64,000 nucleotides of DNA from Sinonovacula constricta (taxonomy: Eukaryota; Mollusca; Bivalvia; Cardiida; Solecurtidae): the NCBI GenBank assembly GCA_007844125.1, contig CM017572.1, positions 35,289,503-35,353,502 of the forward strand, read 5' to 3'. Positions 35,401-43,131 of the stretch are shown piece by piece. A program made the translations under genes and the position numbers. Within the stretch, counting starts at the first letter, position 1; each line of letters starts with the position of its first letter. The notes beneath the pieces were generated by a model. That model saw only the letters and a list, made by a program, of their open reading frames with translations. It had not been told where the DNA came from and made no database searches.

Positions 35401-35458
35401 TACCATTTCCAAATAAGGAAAGAAGTTGCAGCAGAAGTCCCGGCAGAGTCAAAAACAT
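23376..35458 (-). CDS. Lectin A: secreted C-type lectin gene (six exons)
   Basis: Coding exons are 35458-35404, 32609-32521, 32269-32179, 26471-26393, 24995-24852 and 23598-23376; they sum to 681 nt (226 residues plus stop). All junctions are GT-AG with matching phases 1, 0, 1, 2, 2. The product is a signal peptide, then one CTLD of about 130 residues, then a 73-residue tail. The CTLD has EPN (mannose/GlcNAc-type in known C-type lectins), the conserved Glu of the QEDC segment and WND, so all calcium-site-2 ligands are present. It has the six canonical cysteines plus two extra (CHG in exon 2, WGNC in exon 4), and N-glycosylation sequons NGT and NVT. By family, it probably binds microbial or self glycans outside the cell in calcium-dependent fashion. 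Specificity and expression are not shown by the sequence. It is a paralogue of lectin B, and its introns are packed with repeats. Confidence 0.85.
23624..24147 (+). mobile_element. MITE-C copy 1, in lectin A last intron
   Basis: About 524 bp, ATATAGTTTCCATGTGATG to GTGGAAACTATCTATAG. Shared with 44613-45046 and (reversed) 55628-56145. Its edge is only about 24 bp from the terminal-exon acceptor of lectin A. Confidence 0.85.
24240..24830. mobile_element. Two MITE-A fragments in opposite orientation
   Basis: 24245-24420 reads forward (TTAAAGGCGGTATCCGAAAG, CGAGCCACGCTGCAGAG). 24535-24830 reads in reverse (GGTCTCTGCTAAAAATAAATA to TTCAAACTTCGGATACC). Between them, 24401-24510 carries a GACTCGTCGTCATATCCTG segment also found at 33318-33402. 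All lie in the last intron of lectin A. Confidence 0.75.
24852..24995 (-). CDS. Lectin A exon 5: CTLD sugar-binding segment
   Basis: Acceptor CCACGACCAG, donor GC|GTGAGTTG. Encodes LTVTYWNKDEPNQHAGQEDC, then IAYDFRYGHQGWNDEQC, then NVTLLFICEM. EPN and WND are the calcium/sugar site; EDC, EQC and FIC are canonical disulphide cysteines. NVT is a potential glycosylation site. Reverse MITE-A fragments begin about 20 bp beyond the donor and about 55 bp before the acceptor. Phase 2 in, phase 2 out. Confidence 0.92.
25050..25872. mobile_element. MITE-A nest interrupted by MITE-B
   Basis: Forward MITE-A sequence (25060-25159, continuing at 25496-25560) is followed by a reverse copy (25565-25872, ending GTCGAAATCCGCCTTTA). 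MITE-B occupies 25160-25486. All of this is in lectin A intron 4. Confidence 0.7.
25160..25486 (-). mobile_element. MITE-B copy 2, nested in MITE-A
   Basis: 327 bp, the reverse complement of 20580-20894 with few differences. Perfect 9-bp TSD CTTTCTTAT (25151-25159 and 25487-25495). Ends CAATCTGATCACCTCGG and CCGAAGTTTTACGATTG. Confidence 0.9.
25877..26238. mobile_element. MITE-F with CAGGGGCGTGCC ends
   Basis: 362 bp with 17-bp inverted ends CAGGGGCGTGCCTAGGC / GCCCAGGCACGCCCCTG (one mismatch). Immediate flanks are ATAAA on both sides, a possible 5-bp TSD. No transposase ORF. It abuts a MITE-A end, in lectin A intron 4. Confidence 0.75.
26393..26471 (-). CDS. Lectin A exon 4: CTLD core segment
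   Basis: Acceptor TTGCAG, donor AG|GTAACAG. Encodes IDRQYWTDGNDRENENTWVW and GNCNN, matching lectin B's [18 protein letters not shown]. The GND and W.W pattern is the CTLD 'WIG..D....W.W' core. Exon length is 79 nt, identical to lectin B. The Cys in WGNC is absent from lectin B. Phase 1 in, phase 2 out. Confidence 0.9.
26527..27290 (+). repeat. Dispersed repeat R3 interrupted by MITE-E
   Basis: 26527-26736 plus 27212-27290 match the uninterrupted 39115-39375 (GCGACGCAAACGATT, CAAATACATGTAG, ATGACCCG, GGAAGTCCGCA, GTGAGCATTCCATAT). The match resumes after the MITE, so R3 is an older repeat that was hit by the insertion. Confidence 0.8.
26737..27211 (+). mobile_element. MITE-E with duplicated termini
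   Basis: TSD GGTTATTGAA (26727-26736) / GGTTATGGAA (27212-27221). The empty site in R3 at 39315 reads GGTTACGGAA once. Both ends are doubled: CAATCGGAACTC occurs at 26737 and again at about 26777, and the right end occurs twice (GTTCCGATTG near 27170, GTTCCGATAG at 27211). Confidence 0.85.
27291..27896. other. Lectin A intron 3, unique part
   Basis: AT-rich intron sequence. A GGAGCGGATTCAGGATTTT segment at 27823 resembles the reverse of R2's GGATCCGCC end and leads into the megasatellite. The 27177-27464 and 27506-27763 ORFs are not supported. Confidence 0.5.
27897..29183. repeat. 36-bp megasatellite, about 36 copies
   Basis: Unit CTCTAGAGGCGGGTTGGGGT + GTATGGGCGCATGCTC, exactly 36 bp and highly homogeneous. 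Variants: GTTTGGGC for GTATGGGC, GCACATGC on the left, and CGGGTC around 28280-28370. Each unit carries the palindromes CCTCTAGAGG and GCATGC. Because 36 is divisible by three, both strands give long ORFs (minus 479 residues, 12-residue PPLEEHAPIHPN repeat). It lies inside lectin A intron 3. Confidence 0.95.
29232..31356. repeat. 33-bp GC-rich megasatellite, about 64 copies
   Basis: Unit CTAGATCTGTACCGGTCC + ACCCCCGACCCCGCG, 33 bp. The left half is rich in GGACC and in CACGCACTAG variants, the right half in GGTCC and GCTTGATC variants. Deleted units (about 30683-30695, 30880-30915) and partial duplications GATCCGCGCTAG (31192 and 31302) are present. ORFs on the minus strand (YRSSAGSGVDR repeat, 11 residues) follow from the period. 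It is separated by only about 50 bp from the 36-bp array, in the same intron. Confidence 0.95.
31357..32178. other. Lectin A intron 3, exon-3 side
   Basis: About 0.8 kb of unremarkable AT-rich intron with a poly-A run (31716-31735). The plus-strand ORF at 31930-32169 is not supported. Confidence 0.5.
32179..32269 (-). CDS. Lectin A exon 3: CTLD helix segment
   Basis: Acceptor CTTTTTCAG, donor G|GTATGTTAG. Encodes RYCHAVGGHLLWVDS and [15 protein letters not shown]. The YC cysteine is the CTLD C1 that pairs with FIC in exon 5. GGHLLWVDS corresponds to the conserved GGHL segment. [13 protein letters not shown] is identical to the lectin B exon. Phase 0 in, phase 1 out. Confidence 0.9.
32281..32472. 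repeat. (ATC)n filling lectin A intron 2
   Basis: Interrupted ATC/AGC trinucleotide tract occupying about 190 of the 251 intron bases between exons 2 and 3; on the sense strand it reads (GAT)n. ORFs of poly-Ser, poly-Asp and poly-Met are artefacts. Confidence 0.9.
32521..32609 (-). CDS. Lectin A exon 2: CTLD N-terminal segment
   Basis: Acceptor TTTTCCAG at 32610-32617, donor GTAAGG at 32520. Encodes CHGNMDKCIRNGTSCYLF and NDNKSWKKAS. The CIRNGTSCY pair is the N-terminal disulphide hairpin of long-form CTLDs; the usual GW between the cysteines is lost. SCYLF and the SW motif are conserved with lectin B. NGT is a potential N-glycosylation site. Phase 1 in, phase 0 out. Confidence 0.85.
32831..33070 (+). 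repeat. 80-bp tandem repeat, three copies
   Basis: CTATTTTTATRACAGMCAAT starts at 32831, 32911 and 32991. Units also share CGGAGACCATAATGCATAAC and CGCAAAATGGCCGCTATC, with over 90% identity by eye. Confidence 0.9.
33318..33402 (+). repeat. Short dispersed repeat
   Basis: GACTCGTCGTCAGATCCTG and AGCGGAGCGGTTTTCAAG match 24428-24470, a second copy about 9 kb away in the last intron of the same gene. Confidence 0.65.
33950..34342 (+). mobile_element. MITE-E in lectin A intron 1
   Basis: 393 bp with perfect 10-bp TSD GCGTTATTTT (33940-33949 and 34343-34352). Ends CAATCGGAACTCCTCGGG and CCGAGGTGTTCCGGTTG. Confidence 0.92.
34353..34938. other. Lectin A intron 1, between two MITE-E copies
   Basis: AT-rich, no features recognised. 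Confidence 0.4.
34949..35349 (+). mobile_element. MITE-E next to lectin A exon 1
   Basis: 401 bp, TSD CCCGTACACA (34939-34948) / CCCGTACAAA (35350-35359), one mismatch. The right end is 54 bp from the exon 1 donor. Confidence 0.88.
35404..35458 (-). CDS. Lectin A exon 1: start and signal peptide
   Basis: ATG at 35458-35456 in context GAAAAAATG (A at -3), encoding MFLTLPGLLLQLLSLFGN. The leader is hydrophobic throughout and lacks the usual basic residue near the N-terminus. Donor G|GTAAGAAC follows at 35403, phase 1, joining exactly to exon 2 (G+TA gives Val). The start was chosen because it is the first ATG of the frame that gives a signal-like sequence; the ORF extends upstream as 5' UTR. 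A MITE-E begins 54 bp past the exon end, in the intron. Confidence 0.75.
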
Positions 35459-35715
35459 TTTTTCTGTCAGCGAAACACAATCTGTTGGACACTCCTTGTC
35501 ACTTCGAATCTGCGATCGGATAATCGTCCATAAACATGGCAGTATACTATCAAAAGATGGGTGATATTTTCTGTTTGTTTGTGTATTTTTGTTTATTTTT
35601 ATTGTTGTTTTGTTGTTGTTGTCTTTGTTTTGTTTTTGTTTGTTGTTGTGTTTTTGTCGAGTTTGTTCTTTCTGAGTAAAAAGCGAAAACAGGTACAGGC
35701 CATAATATAGATAGA

Positions 35716-36703
35716 CGATGGCGTTTGAAGCGAGGAACAAAGAATCAAGGCGTCTGAAACGAGGAACAAAGAATCAATGCGTCTGAAGCGAGGAACAAAG
35801 AATCAAGGCGTCTGAAGCGAGGAACAAAGAATCAAGGCGTCTGAAGCGAGGAACAAAGAATCAAGGCGTCTGAAGCAAGGAACAAAGAATCAAGGCGTCT
35901 GAAGCAAGGAACAAAGAATCAAGGCATCTGAAACGAGGAACAAGAAATCAAGGCGTCTGAAGCGAGGAACAAAGAATCAAGGCGTCTGAAACGAGGAACA
36001 AAGAATCAAGGCGTCTGAAACGAGGAACAAAGAATTAAAGCGTCTGAAACGAGGAACAAAGATTCAAGGCGTCTGAAGCGAGGAACAAAGGATCAAGACG
36101 TCTAAAGCAAGGAACAAAGAATCAAGGCGTCTGAAGCGAGGAACAAAGAATCAAGGTGTGTGAAACGAGGAACAAACAATCAAGGTGTGTGAAACGAGGA
36201 ACAAACAATCAAGGCGTCTGAAACGAGGAACAAAGAATTAAAGCGTCTGAAACGAGGAACAAAGATTCATGGCGTCTGAAGCGAGGAACAAAGGATCAAG
36301 ACGTCTAAAGCAAGGAACAAAGAATCAAGGCGTCTGAAGCGAGGAACAAAGAATCAAGGTGTGTGAAACGAGGAACAAGAAATCAAGGTGTGTGAAACGA
36401 GGAACAAACAATCAAGGTGTGTGAAACGAGGAACAAACAATCAAGGCGTCTGAAACGAGGAACAAACAATCAAGGTGTGTGAAACGAGGAACAAACAATC
36501 AAGGTGTGTGAAACGAGGAACAAAGAATCAAGGTGTGTGAAACGAGGAACAAACAATCAAGGCGTCTGAAACGAGGAACAAAGAATCAAGGTGTGTGAAA
36601 CGAGGAACAAACAATCAAGGCGTCTGAAACGAGGAACAAACAATCAAGGTGTGTGAAACGAGGAACAAACAATCAAGGCGTCTGAAACGAGGAACAAAGA
36701 ATG
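35716..36703. repeat. 29-bp array upstream of lectin A
   Basis: About 34 units of AAGGCGTCTGAAGCGAGGAA + CAAAGAATC. Two types: GGCGTCTGAA...AACAAAGAATC (left) and GGTGTGTGAA...AACAAACAATC (right), mixed from about 36150. A four- to five-unit block with AATTAAAGCGTC, GGATCAAGACGTC occurs twice (about 36030-36160 and 36235-36365). It begins about 260 bp upstream of the lectin A ATG, so it sits in the putative promoter region. Confidence 0.92.
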
Positions 36704-38105
36704 AAAAAACAGCACACAACTATGTATAACACTTCTTAAAAAACGTACCTGAACAGTTCGTCTCCTTTTACTCGCTCAAACAGAATTTCAAAAAAAGTTG
36801 GATGCACATTGCTATCTACTTAACCACTCCACTTGTGCGGCATGTTACGGATATCCCGTGTCACGTGATAAATATTACAGATCGAAAAATACATGCGTAA
36901 ATAAATGCTTGAAAAGTCTTTAGTGCAAACAAATGAGTGTGTATCGCTTATATCCTAATATCAATAGTCCGGCAGCTGGGTATGTTCCCACCCCCACCCA
37001 CGCCCCCCACCCCCGCCTAGACTTTTTTCATGGGTACCAAAATGTTCGTTAGGGTGTCCAGAAACAGAATAAGAATTATTATTATATTATTATATGTATA
37101 ATTATATTATTATTATTATTATTATTATTTTTTTTTTTTTTTTTTATTATTATTATTTTTTTTATTTATTTATTTAATTTATTTATTTATTTCAAAATCT
37201 AAGTTTACCGATAGCATCCACTTAATAAACGATATAAAAATTATTCTTCAATGTTATATATTATATAACAGCGCGTGTAATGTATTGTAACCGTTATTTA
37301 TTTTCCTCGTTATAGCACATAAATTGTCGTTTATATGAGATGCAATTGATCTGTGCAGTCAGGGGCCAATTCGTCTGGGTAGTGGTTGTGGTGGTTGTGG
37401 TGGTTGTGGTGGCTGTGGTGGTGGTGGGTCGGTTATCCCACGATGTTATTCCCATTGCCCGGGCCTACTGGATCTCTGCAAAATATACGATAATAATTAT
37501 ACCCATGGAATGTTCATATCGAACTGTTTTGTAAACAAAATCAACGATAAATGCTTACATATTCTTAAAAACAGTGCGGCACGATCTGATATAAAGATTT
37601 TACATGGACAACTCGTAGAACAAAACTCCACAAAGGTTAAATATCCTGCAACAACACAACCGTTGCCTGAATAGTTTACATGATGCCAATTAATACATGC
37701 GTGAATATGAACCCGGACGGGGATAAAGAAAAACAACAACAACAACTCTCAAGCGGCCAGATTGTTCATTTTAGTGTCCCTGACAATCTTAAAAAGAAAA
37801 CAAAACACTTTAAAACACCTCAATCGGTCTAAACTGCACGTTAAGTCGGAAAATAGCTTTAAGCTAATGTTCTCATGTTGTATATATACCCGACTCTAAA
37901 TAAAGATTCTTGTATCTTGTATCTTGTATACGGTATCACACTGTTACATTATTGGCCGAATACATAAACCAGCTATGTAAAGTTATCGGTCGATACTCTT
38001 CCAAAGTGTGACAGACCAGTTAGACCAACGTATTTATGTGACATAAATTGTTAAGGGATCTGTAGATAGATAGATGAATGGATGGATAAGCGGATTTCAA
38101 AGGGG
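36704..38105. other. Intergenic between lectins A and B
   Basis: ATT/T-rich simple sequence (37070-37195), a GTGGTTGTG array (about 37379-37430), and a retroposon-like tail at 37780-37930. The ORFs at 37340-37534 and 37497-37745 are not supported. Confidence 0.5.
37780..37930 (+). mobile_element. Possible non-LTR retroposon 3' tail
   Basis: Ends AAATAAAGATTCTTGTATC followed by TTGTATCTTGTATA, a short tail repeat typical of non-LTR 3' ends. No coding part remains. Confidence 0.4.
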
Positions 38106-38109
38106 GGAG

Positions 38110-38120
38110 AGGAACGGACG

Positions 38121-38152
<32 letters not shown>

Positions 38153-38218
38153 GACGGACGGGCGGACGAACGGATGGGCGGGCGGATTTCGGGCGGACGG
38201 ACAGACAGACAGACAGAA
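38110..38218 (+). repeat. GGAC/AGAC tetranucleotide array
   Basis: GGACGGAC, CAGACAGA and GGGCGGAC runs. ORFs with RTDRQTDR-type repeats are artefacts. Confidence 0.9.
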
Positions 38219-38394
38219 AGATACCTTTTATAATTGCAAGCTTATCTTTATTGTTGCAAACTAAACCCGTTTTGTACTAGATTATATTTCTTCTTTGCGG
38301 AGAGTAAGTTTTGTACACTATTACGAGTACATTCGTTTGTGCTGAGATCTGCATTTCATTGTACTCATTGTGTTTCGGAAGATAATACTGATAC

Positions 38395-38610
38395 GAAACA
38401 AAAAATTAATTAAAAGTCGACCTACATTTTTAGCCAATCAGGCGCTATGAAAATTTCAAAAATTACACGTCATTTTGGTAGAACGGGTAGAAATGAGGCA
38501 GGAATTTCTAAGTCGGATAGAATCTATTAAGATGCTCACTGCGCTCGTTTCGGCTCCTATTTTTTATAGAAACGTTTTAAAAGATTCTATACATAGCGAC
38601 TTTATATGCT
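38395..38610 (+). repeat. Dispersed repeat R1
   Basis: Shares AGTCGACCTACATTTTTAGCC, GTAGAACGGGTAGAA, GATAGAATCTATTAAG, CGCTCGTTTCGGCT and TATAGAAACG with 45235-45580. Confidence 0.75.
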
Positions 38611-39114
38611 GACAACATCCCGGATGCAGTAGATACATCATCGTCGGCAACCACAGTACTTTCTTCCGTTACATGCATGAGGCAGGGGAGACCAATCTTC
38701 TTCCAATGAAATAGCATGTTAAAATAAAATTCTCTTCAATCTCAATGACGTCATACAGGGATTTTCTTACTAAAAATAGAAACCAACGCACATGTTTACT
38801 CATGGAGGTCGCCATTTTGGACGGTAAACCGAACCTTAGATATCAAACGTAATTTCATTGGCTAGTTATGCATGGTGGTTTCCTTATCTTATGGCACCAT
38901 TGAAACTGCCTCATTAATTATTCATGACTACGAGATTTTCCTAGCCAATTGTCCCACGGGTACATAACGCAGCATAGCGGAGTAATGTAACGGGGGATAA
39001 CTGACGATGTAGATACATTGTCGTAAAAATAACTGCGGTTTGTTATCTTGATTCAAGTAAAAACCTCATTTCCGCTTGATTTGTACTGTTGGTGATGTTT
39101 TATAAGAAACAAGA

Positions 39115-39375
39115 CAACCGTTAATAAAGCATCCAAGGCGACGCAAACGATTAAAATTAATTTAAAAGAAATTGTGAAATACTTTTTTAAACTTAATTAA
39201 AGGAGGTATCCTTCAGTTTTCTTTACTCAAATACATGTAGGTAATTAAAGTAAAATAAAACAAAATAAAAAACAAACTCCATGTATGACCCGCATTTTAC
39301 CAGGGTTACGGAAGTCCGCAAAACAAACATTCCCCATGTGCAAATTTTAGTGAGCATTCCATATGTATGCGTCGC
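39115..39375 (+). repeat. Dispersed repeat R3, uninterrupted copy
   Basis: Matches 26527-27290 without the MITE-E; the target region here reads AGGGTTACGGAAGTCC. It therefore serves as an empty-site control for MITE-E. Confidence 0.8.
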
Positions 39376-39835
39376 TCCCTAGCGCGTCGACAATAAAAAA
39401 TATTAAAAATACACAACATAAGCACTCTATAATTAACGCCTCTCTGGACGTTGTTGCCTGTTATGGAATGCATTTTTAATGCGGACGATATTGTAATAAC
39501 AGGACATCATAGCTGTACTGCGGAACATCTTTTCAGAGAAAAGAACCGAGTATTCAGCTTTTAACAGTGTAGCTTGCAACAATAAAGTGTAGCTTGCAGT
39601 TATAAAAAGTAGCAGGCATTAATACGAATTCGCAGCTATTTTGCAAGGTCTTGTTTAACAAAAGAAGCCGAGTATACCGGTTTTTACAATGAAGATTGCA
39701 ATTACAAATGTAGCAAACAACAAGGCAGAAAGCAAAGTAACAGAGTTGCGGTTGGTTATCTCGGATATTAATGTAATGCATCGACGGTGAAAGAGAAAGT
39801 TTAGTTCTCAGAATAGTCGTTTTCTTATTTCACGG

Positions 39836-40165
39836 CATTCTCTCGCCAGAGGGCGTGCTACACAAGTTTCGCTTACACCTCTGTCAACGCCGGGAAAAGC
39901 AGTTCTCATACACGTGATAGTGATCTTATTTTTAATTTTTACCTCCGCAAAATAGTTCCCCGAAAATTTGGGTTAAAATATATCTTAAACATTGTTCTAA
40001 AAAAAAAAAAAATACCCGTTTTCATTTTAAGTAAAATATACAGAGATCGAAATAAACTCACGAGCATTTTATTCATTATTTATATTTTGTACAAGAATCT
40101 TTTACACCGGGCGTTGACAGAGGTGTAAGCGAAACTTGTGTAGCACGCCCTCTGGTGAGAGAATG
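39836..40165 (+). mobile_element. MITE-D copy 2, 3' of lectin B
   Basis: 330 bp, same long terminal inverted repeats as 22838-23156. TSD ATTTCACGG (39827-39835) / ATTTCACAG (40166-40174), one mismatch. Minus-strand AATAAA at 40068-40073. It lies about 140 bp past the lectin B exon 5 donor. Confidence 0.88.
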
Positions 40166-40307
40166 ATTTCACAGGCGTGCTTTCTGCGGCACCTTGAATG
40201 TCTCATATCCGTACCTTTTCGTATATAAGTCTGCAACACAGAAGCTGTATAAAAACCGCTTACTAAATTTGTGTTAAAATTTATTACAAAACAATCAGCC
40301 TACTTAC

Positions 40308-40448
40308 TCCATCTCGCATATGAATGCCATGGACCGGTCACAATGCTCGTCGTTCCAGTCGAAATGGTATCGGGGGTAGTAGGCGAGACAATCCTCTTCT
40401 CCCCCATTCTGGTTCGGCTCGCCCACATGCCAGTAAGTCACCTCAAAC
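40308..40448 (-). CDS. Lectin B exon 5: CTLD sugar-binding segment
   Basis: Acceptor TTGACCTTCCTCAG, donor GA|GTAAGTAGG, 141 nt. Encodes [36 protein letters not shown] and [13 protein letters not shown] and WND are intact. The acceptor and first 25 or so bases of this exon are the seed of the tandem array that follows at 40486-40875. Confidence 0.92.
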
Positions 40449-42910
40449 CTGAGGAAGGTCAAGGTCAATGTCAAATATTAATCACCCACATGCCACTAAG
40501 TCACCTCGAACCTAAGGAAGGTCAAGGTCAAATATAAATCACCCACATACCACTAAGTCACCTCGAACCTGAGGAAGGTCAAGGTCAAATATTAATCGCC
40601 CACATGCCAGTAAGTCACCTCGAACCTGAGGAAGGTCAAGGTAAAATATTAATCATCCACATGCCAGAAAGTCACCTCGAACCTGAGAAAGGTCAAGGTC
40701 AAATATTAATCGCCCACATGCCAGTAAGTCACCTCGAACCTGAGGAAGGTCAAGGTCAAATATTAATCATCCACATGCCAGAAAGTCACCTTGAACCTGA
40801 GAAAGGTCAAGGTCAAATATTAATCGCCCACATGCCAGTTAGTCACCTCGAACCTGAGGAAGGTCAAGGTCAAGTATTAATCACGTGGTTTATGAATGGA
40901 ATTTGAAGGTACTTCGACTTTCTATTTATAGAAACACAGTAAATATAACGGTGACCGGACCTGGTAGCGCAATCGGTAGAGCGTCGGCTCCAGGTACGGA
41001 AGGCCACGGGTTCGAACCTGAGTCTCGACATACCAAAGTCGTTAAACATGGTAGTAGTATAGCATACTACATGTACAATAAAAGTAGTATTGAGTTGTGA
41101 AAACACATACATGTAAGCTTAAAAAAATACTAAGCTTTTAAAGTGAACTTTTTTGACTGTTAAGGTCGAAGTTAGGGTCTCTCAATGTGTATATATATCT
41201 AGTACTGACTGCGATAAAGTTGAATGGATTTTCATTTATACCCCACCCCTCACAACATTTTCTAGATCCGCCCCTTATTCCAAAGTCAGACAGATTGTAC
41301 AAGTGCATACTGAAGACAAAACCATGAACACGGATAAGGAGGTCGCGGGTTCAAACCCCGGCCGGATCAAACCAAAGACTTTAAAGTTAGTAGTAGTGGC
41401 TTCCCTCCTAACGCTCGGGGCTCAGGGGACAGCATTACGCCTGACTCGTCGGTGTCAGTATAATGGACCGGCCGGGTTCAGTCCCTGGGCACCTCATAAA
41501 TGCCCCTGTGCTATAATGATAGAAATGTCGCTGCACAGTATCGGCAGAAATGCCATCCAATCCCAACATTACAAGCGAATCCCGGCAATCGTATGCGACA
41601 ATTAATGTAACCACAAGACAAGTTACTTGCGACTTTCTTACGACCTTTGAGTGGTTGGGGTATGTAGAGATTTTTGCCTGGCCATTTCGGCCAATAACGC
41701 AATGCAATTCCGTTTTTACCGATCGCACAATTTTTGCGAATGTTTTTAGACCGTTCAAAACTTTCCGCAATTGCCGATCGATTAAGATTAGAGATCGCCT
41801 TTGAGGCTGTAGAAACCGCATTGCGACTAGATTGCGACTCCATTGCGAGTCATTGTTAGTGAAGGCGACTGATTGTCATATCGGTCGCAAGATAGCCGCA
41901 TCCCGGTGTAAACAGTGTGTTGTACGCATGATTCTTACCCGTCGGTTGAGTTTCCCCACACCCAGGTCCCTTCGGTATTCCGGTCATTGCCTGCGGTCCA
42001 GAACTGAAGCTCGGCACCTGAATGATAAAATGTATTCTCAAACCTGAATTGAGAGGTAAAGGTGGTGTCCGACAGTTTGGAACAAAAATATTTTCATTAA
42101 ACATCTTAATAAACTATTGTTGCCTGGATAGATCTCGCAATATGTTGTTTATGTATGCTCTACACCTGTCTGCAGAGGGAACCATAACGCCACAATTGTC
42201 ATTACAAACATGTATTTCCTATCTGAGCCACGCTACACAGTCAGCTTTTTTAAAACCAAGACAACCACGTCACCACTTATGTTTTATCTCATCCACGCCA
42301 TCCGCTGTGACGTTGATGTGTATTTTTTTTTGCCGAAATCCCAATCGTTCTTATTTATAGATATGAAAAGAATGAACATTTTAAGTGATTATTAACGAGT
42401 TTTACTGCCTCAAAATTGATATACTGTTAAAAATAGTCGAAGATTAGACCAAAGTATGATATTTTTCTATAGAAATTATGCGCAAATACCCCAAACAGAA
42501 ATCAGATATTGTTACATATATTAGATATAGGCAAACGGTCGGATACAAACTTTAAGGTCCAACACATGTAGCAGGAATAAAAAATAACTGGAATGACATT
42601 ATTTTCTATACAATCAGCGGAATGGCGTTATATTCCGATAATTCAAGACATTATCGCACTTCGATGAATTGTTGGCATGCATGTTAGACAAGAGGCATAA
42701 TTTTGCCCGAGATCTGGCCTTGACCTCGGACCCTGGCCAACGTACTCGGATGTAGCTTGGCTAGCTGAGCCTTTATGAAGTTGTGTTCCTGTAGACTGTC
42801 CACCCACACAAGATGGCCGTCCAGAGCCTGGCAGTAGTGCTGTAATATTCGACGGACAACTTTATCAAACTGGCAATTAATCAGCTATTCATCGTCATCA
42901 ATTTAGTCAC

Positions 42911-42991
<81 letters not shown>

Positions 42992-43090
42992 CATTATTAT
43001 TATTATTATTGTTATTATTATTATTATCATTATTTTTACTATTATCATTATTATTTCAGTCTCCTAAAGATCTTAATTCCATGAGCATTT

Positions 43091-43131
<41 letters not shown>

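Larger units (their letters stand above)
38219..39835. other. Intergenic 3' of lectin B, with dispersed repeats
   Basis: Carries repeat R1 (38395-38610) and repeat R3 (39115-39375). The rest is AT-rich with no gene; the 39554-39781 ORF is unsupported. Confidence 0.5.

Noticed and set aside
40954..41030. tRNA gene on the plus strand
   Set aside because: SINE-1 head, for the same reasons.
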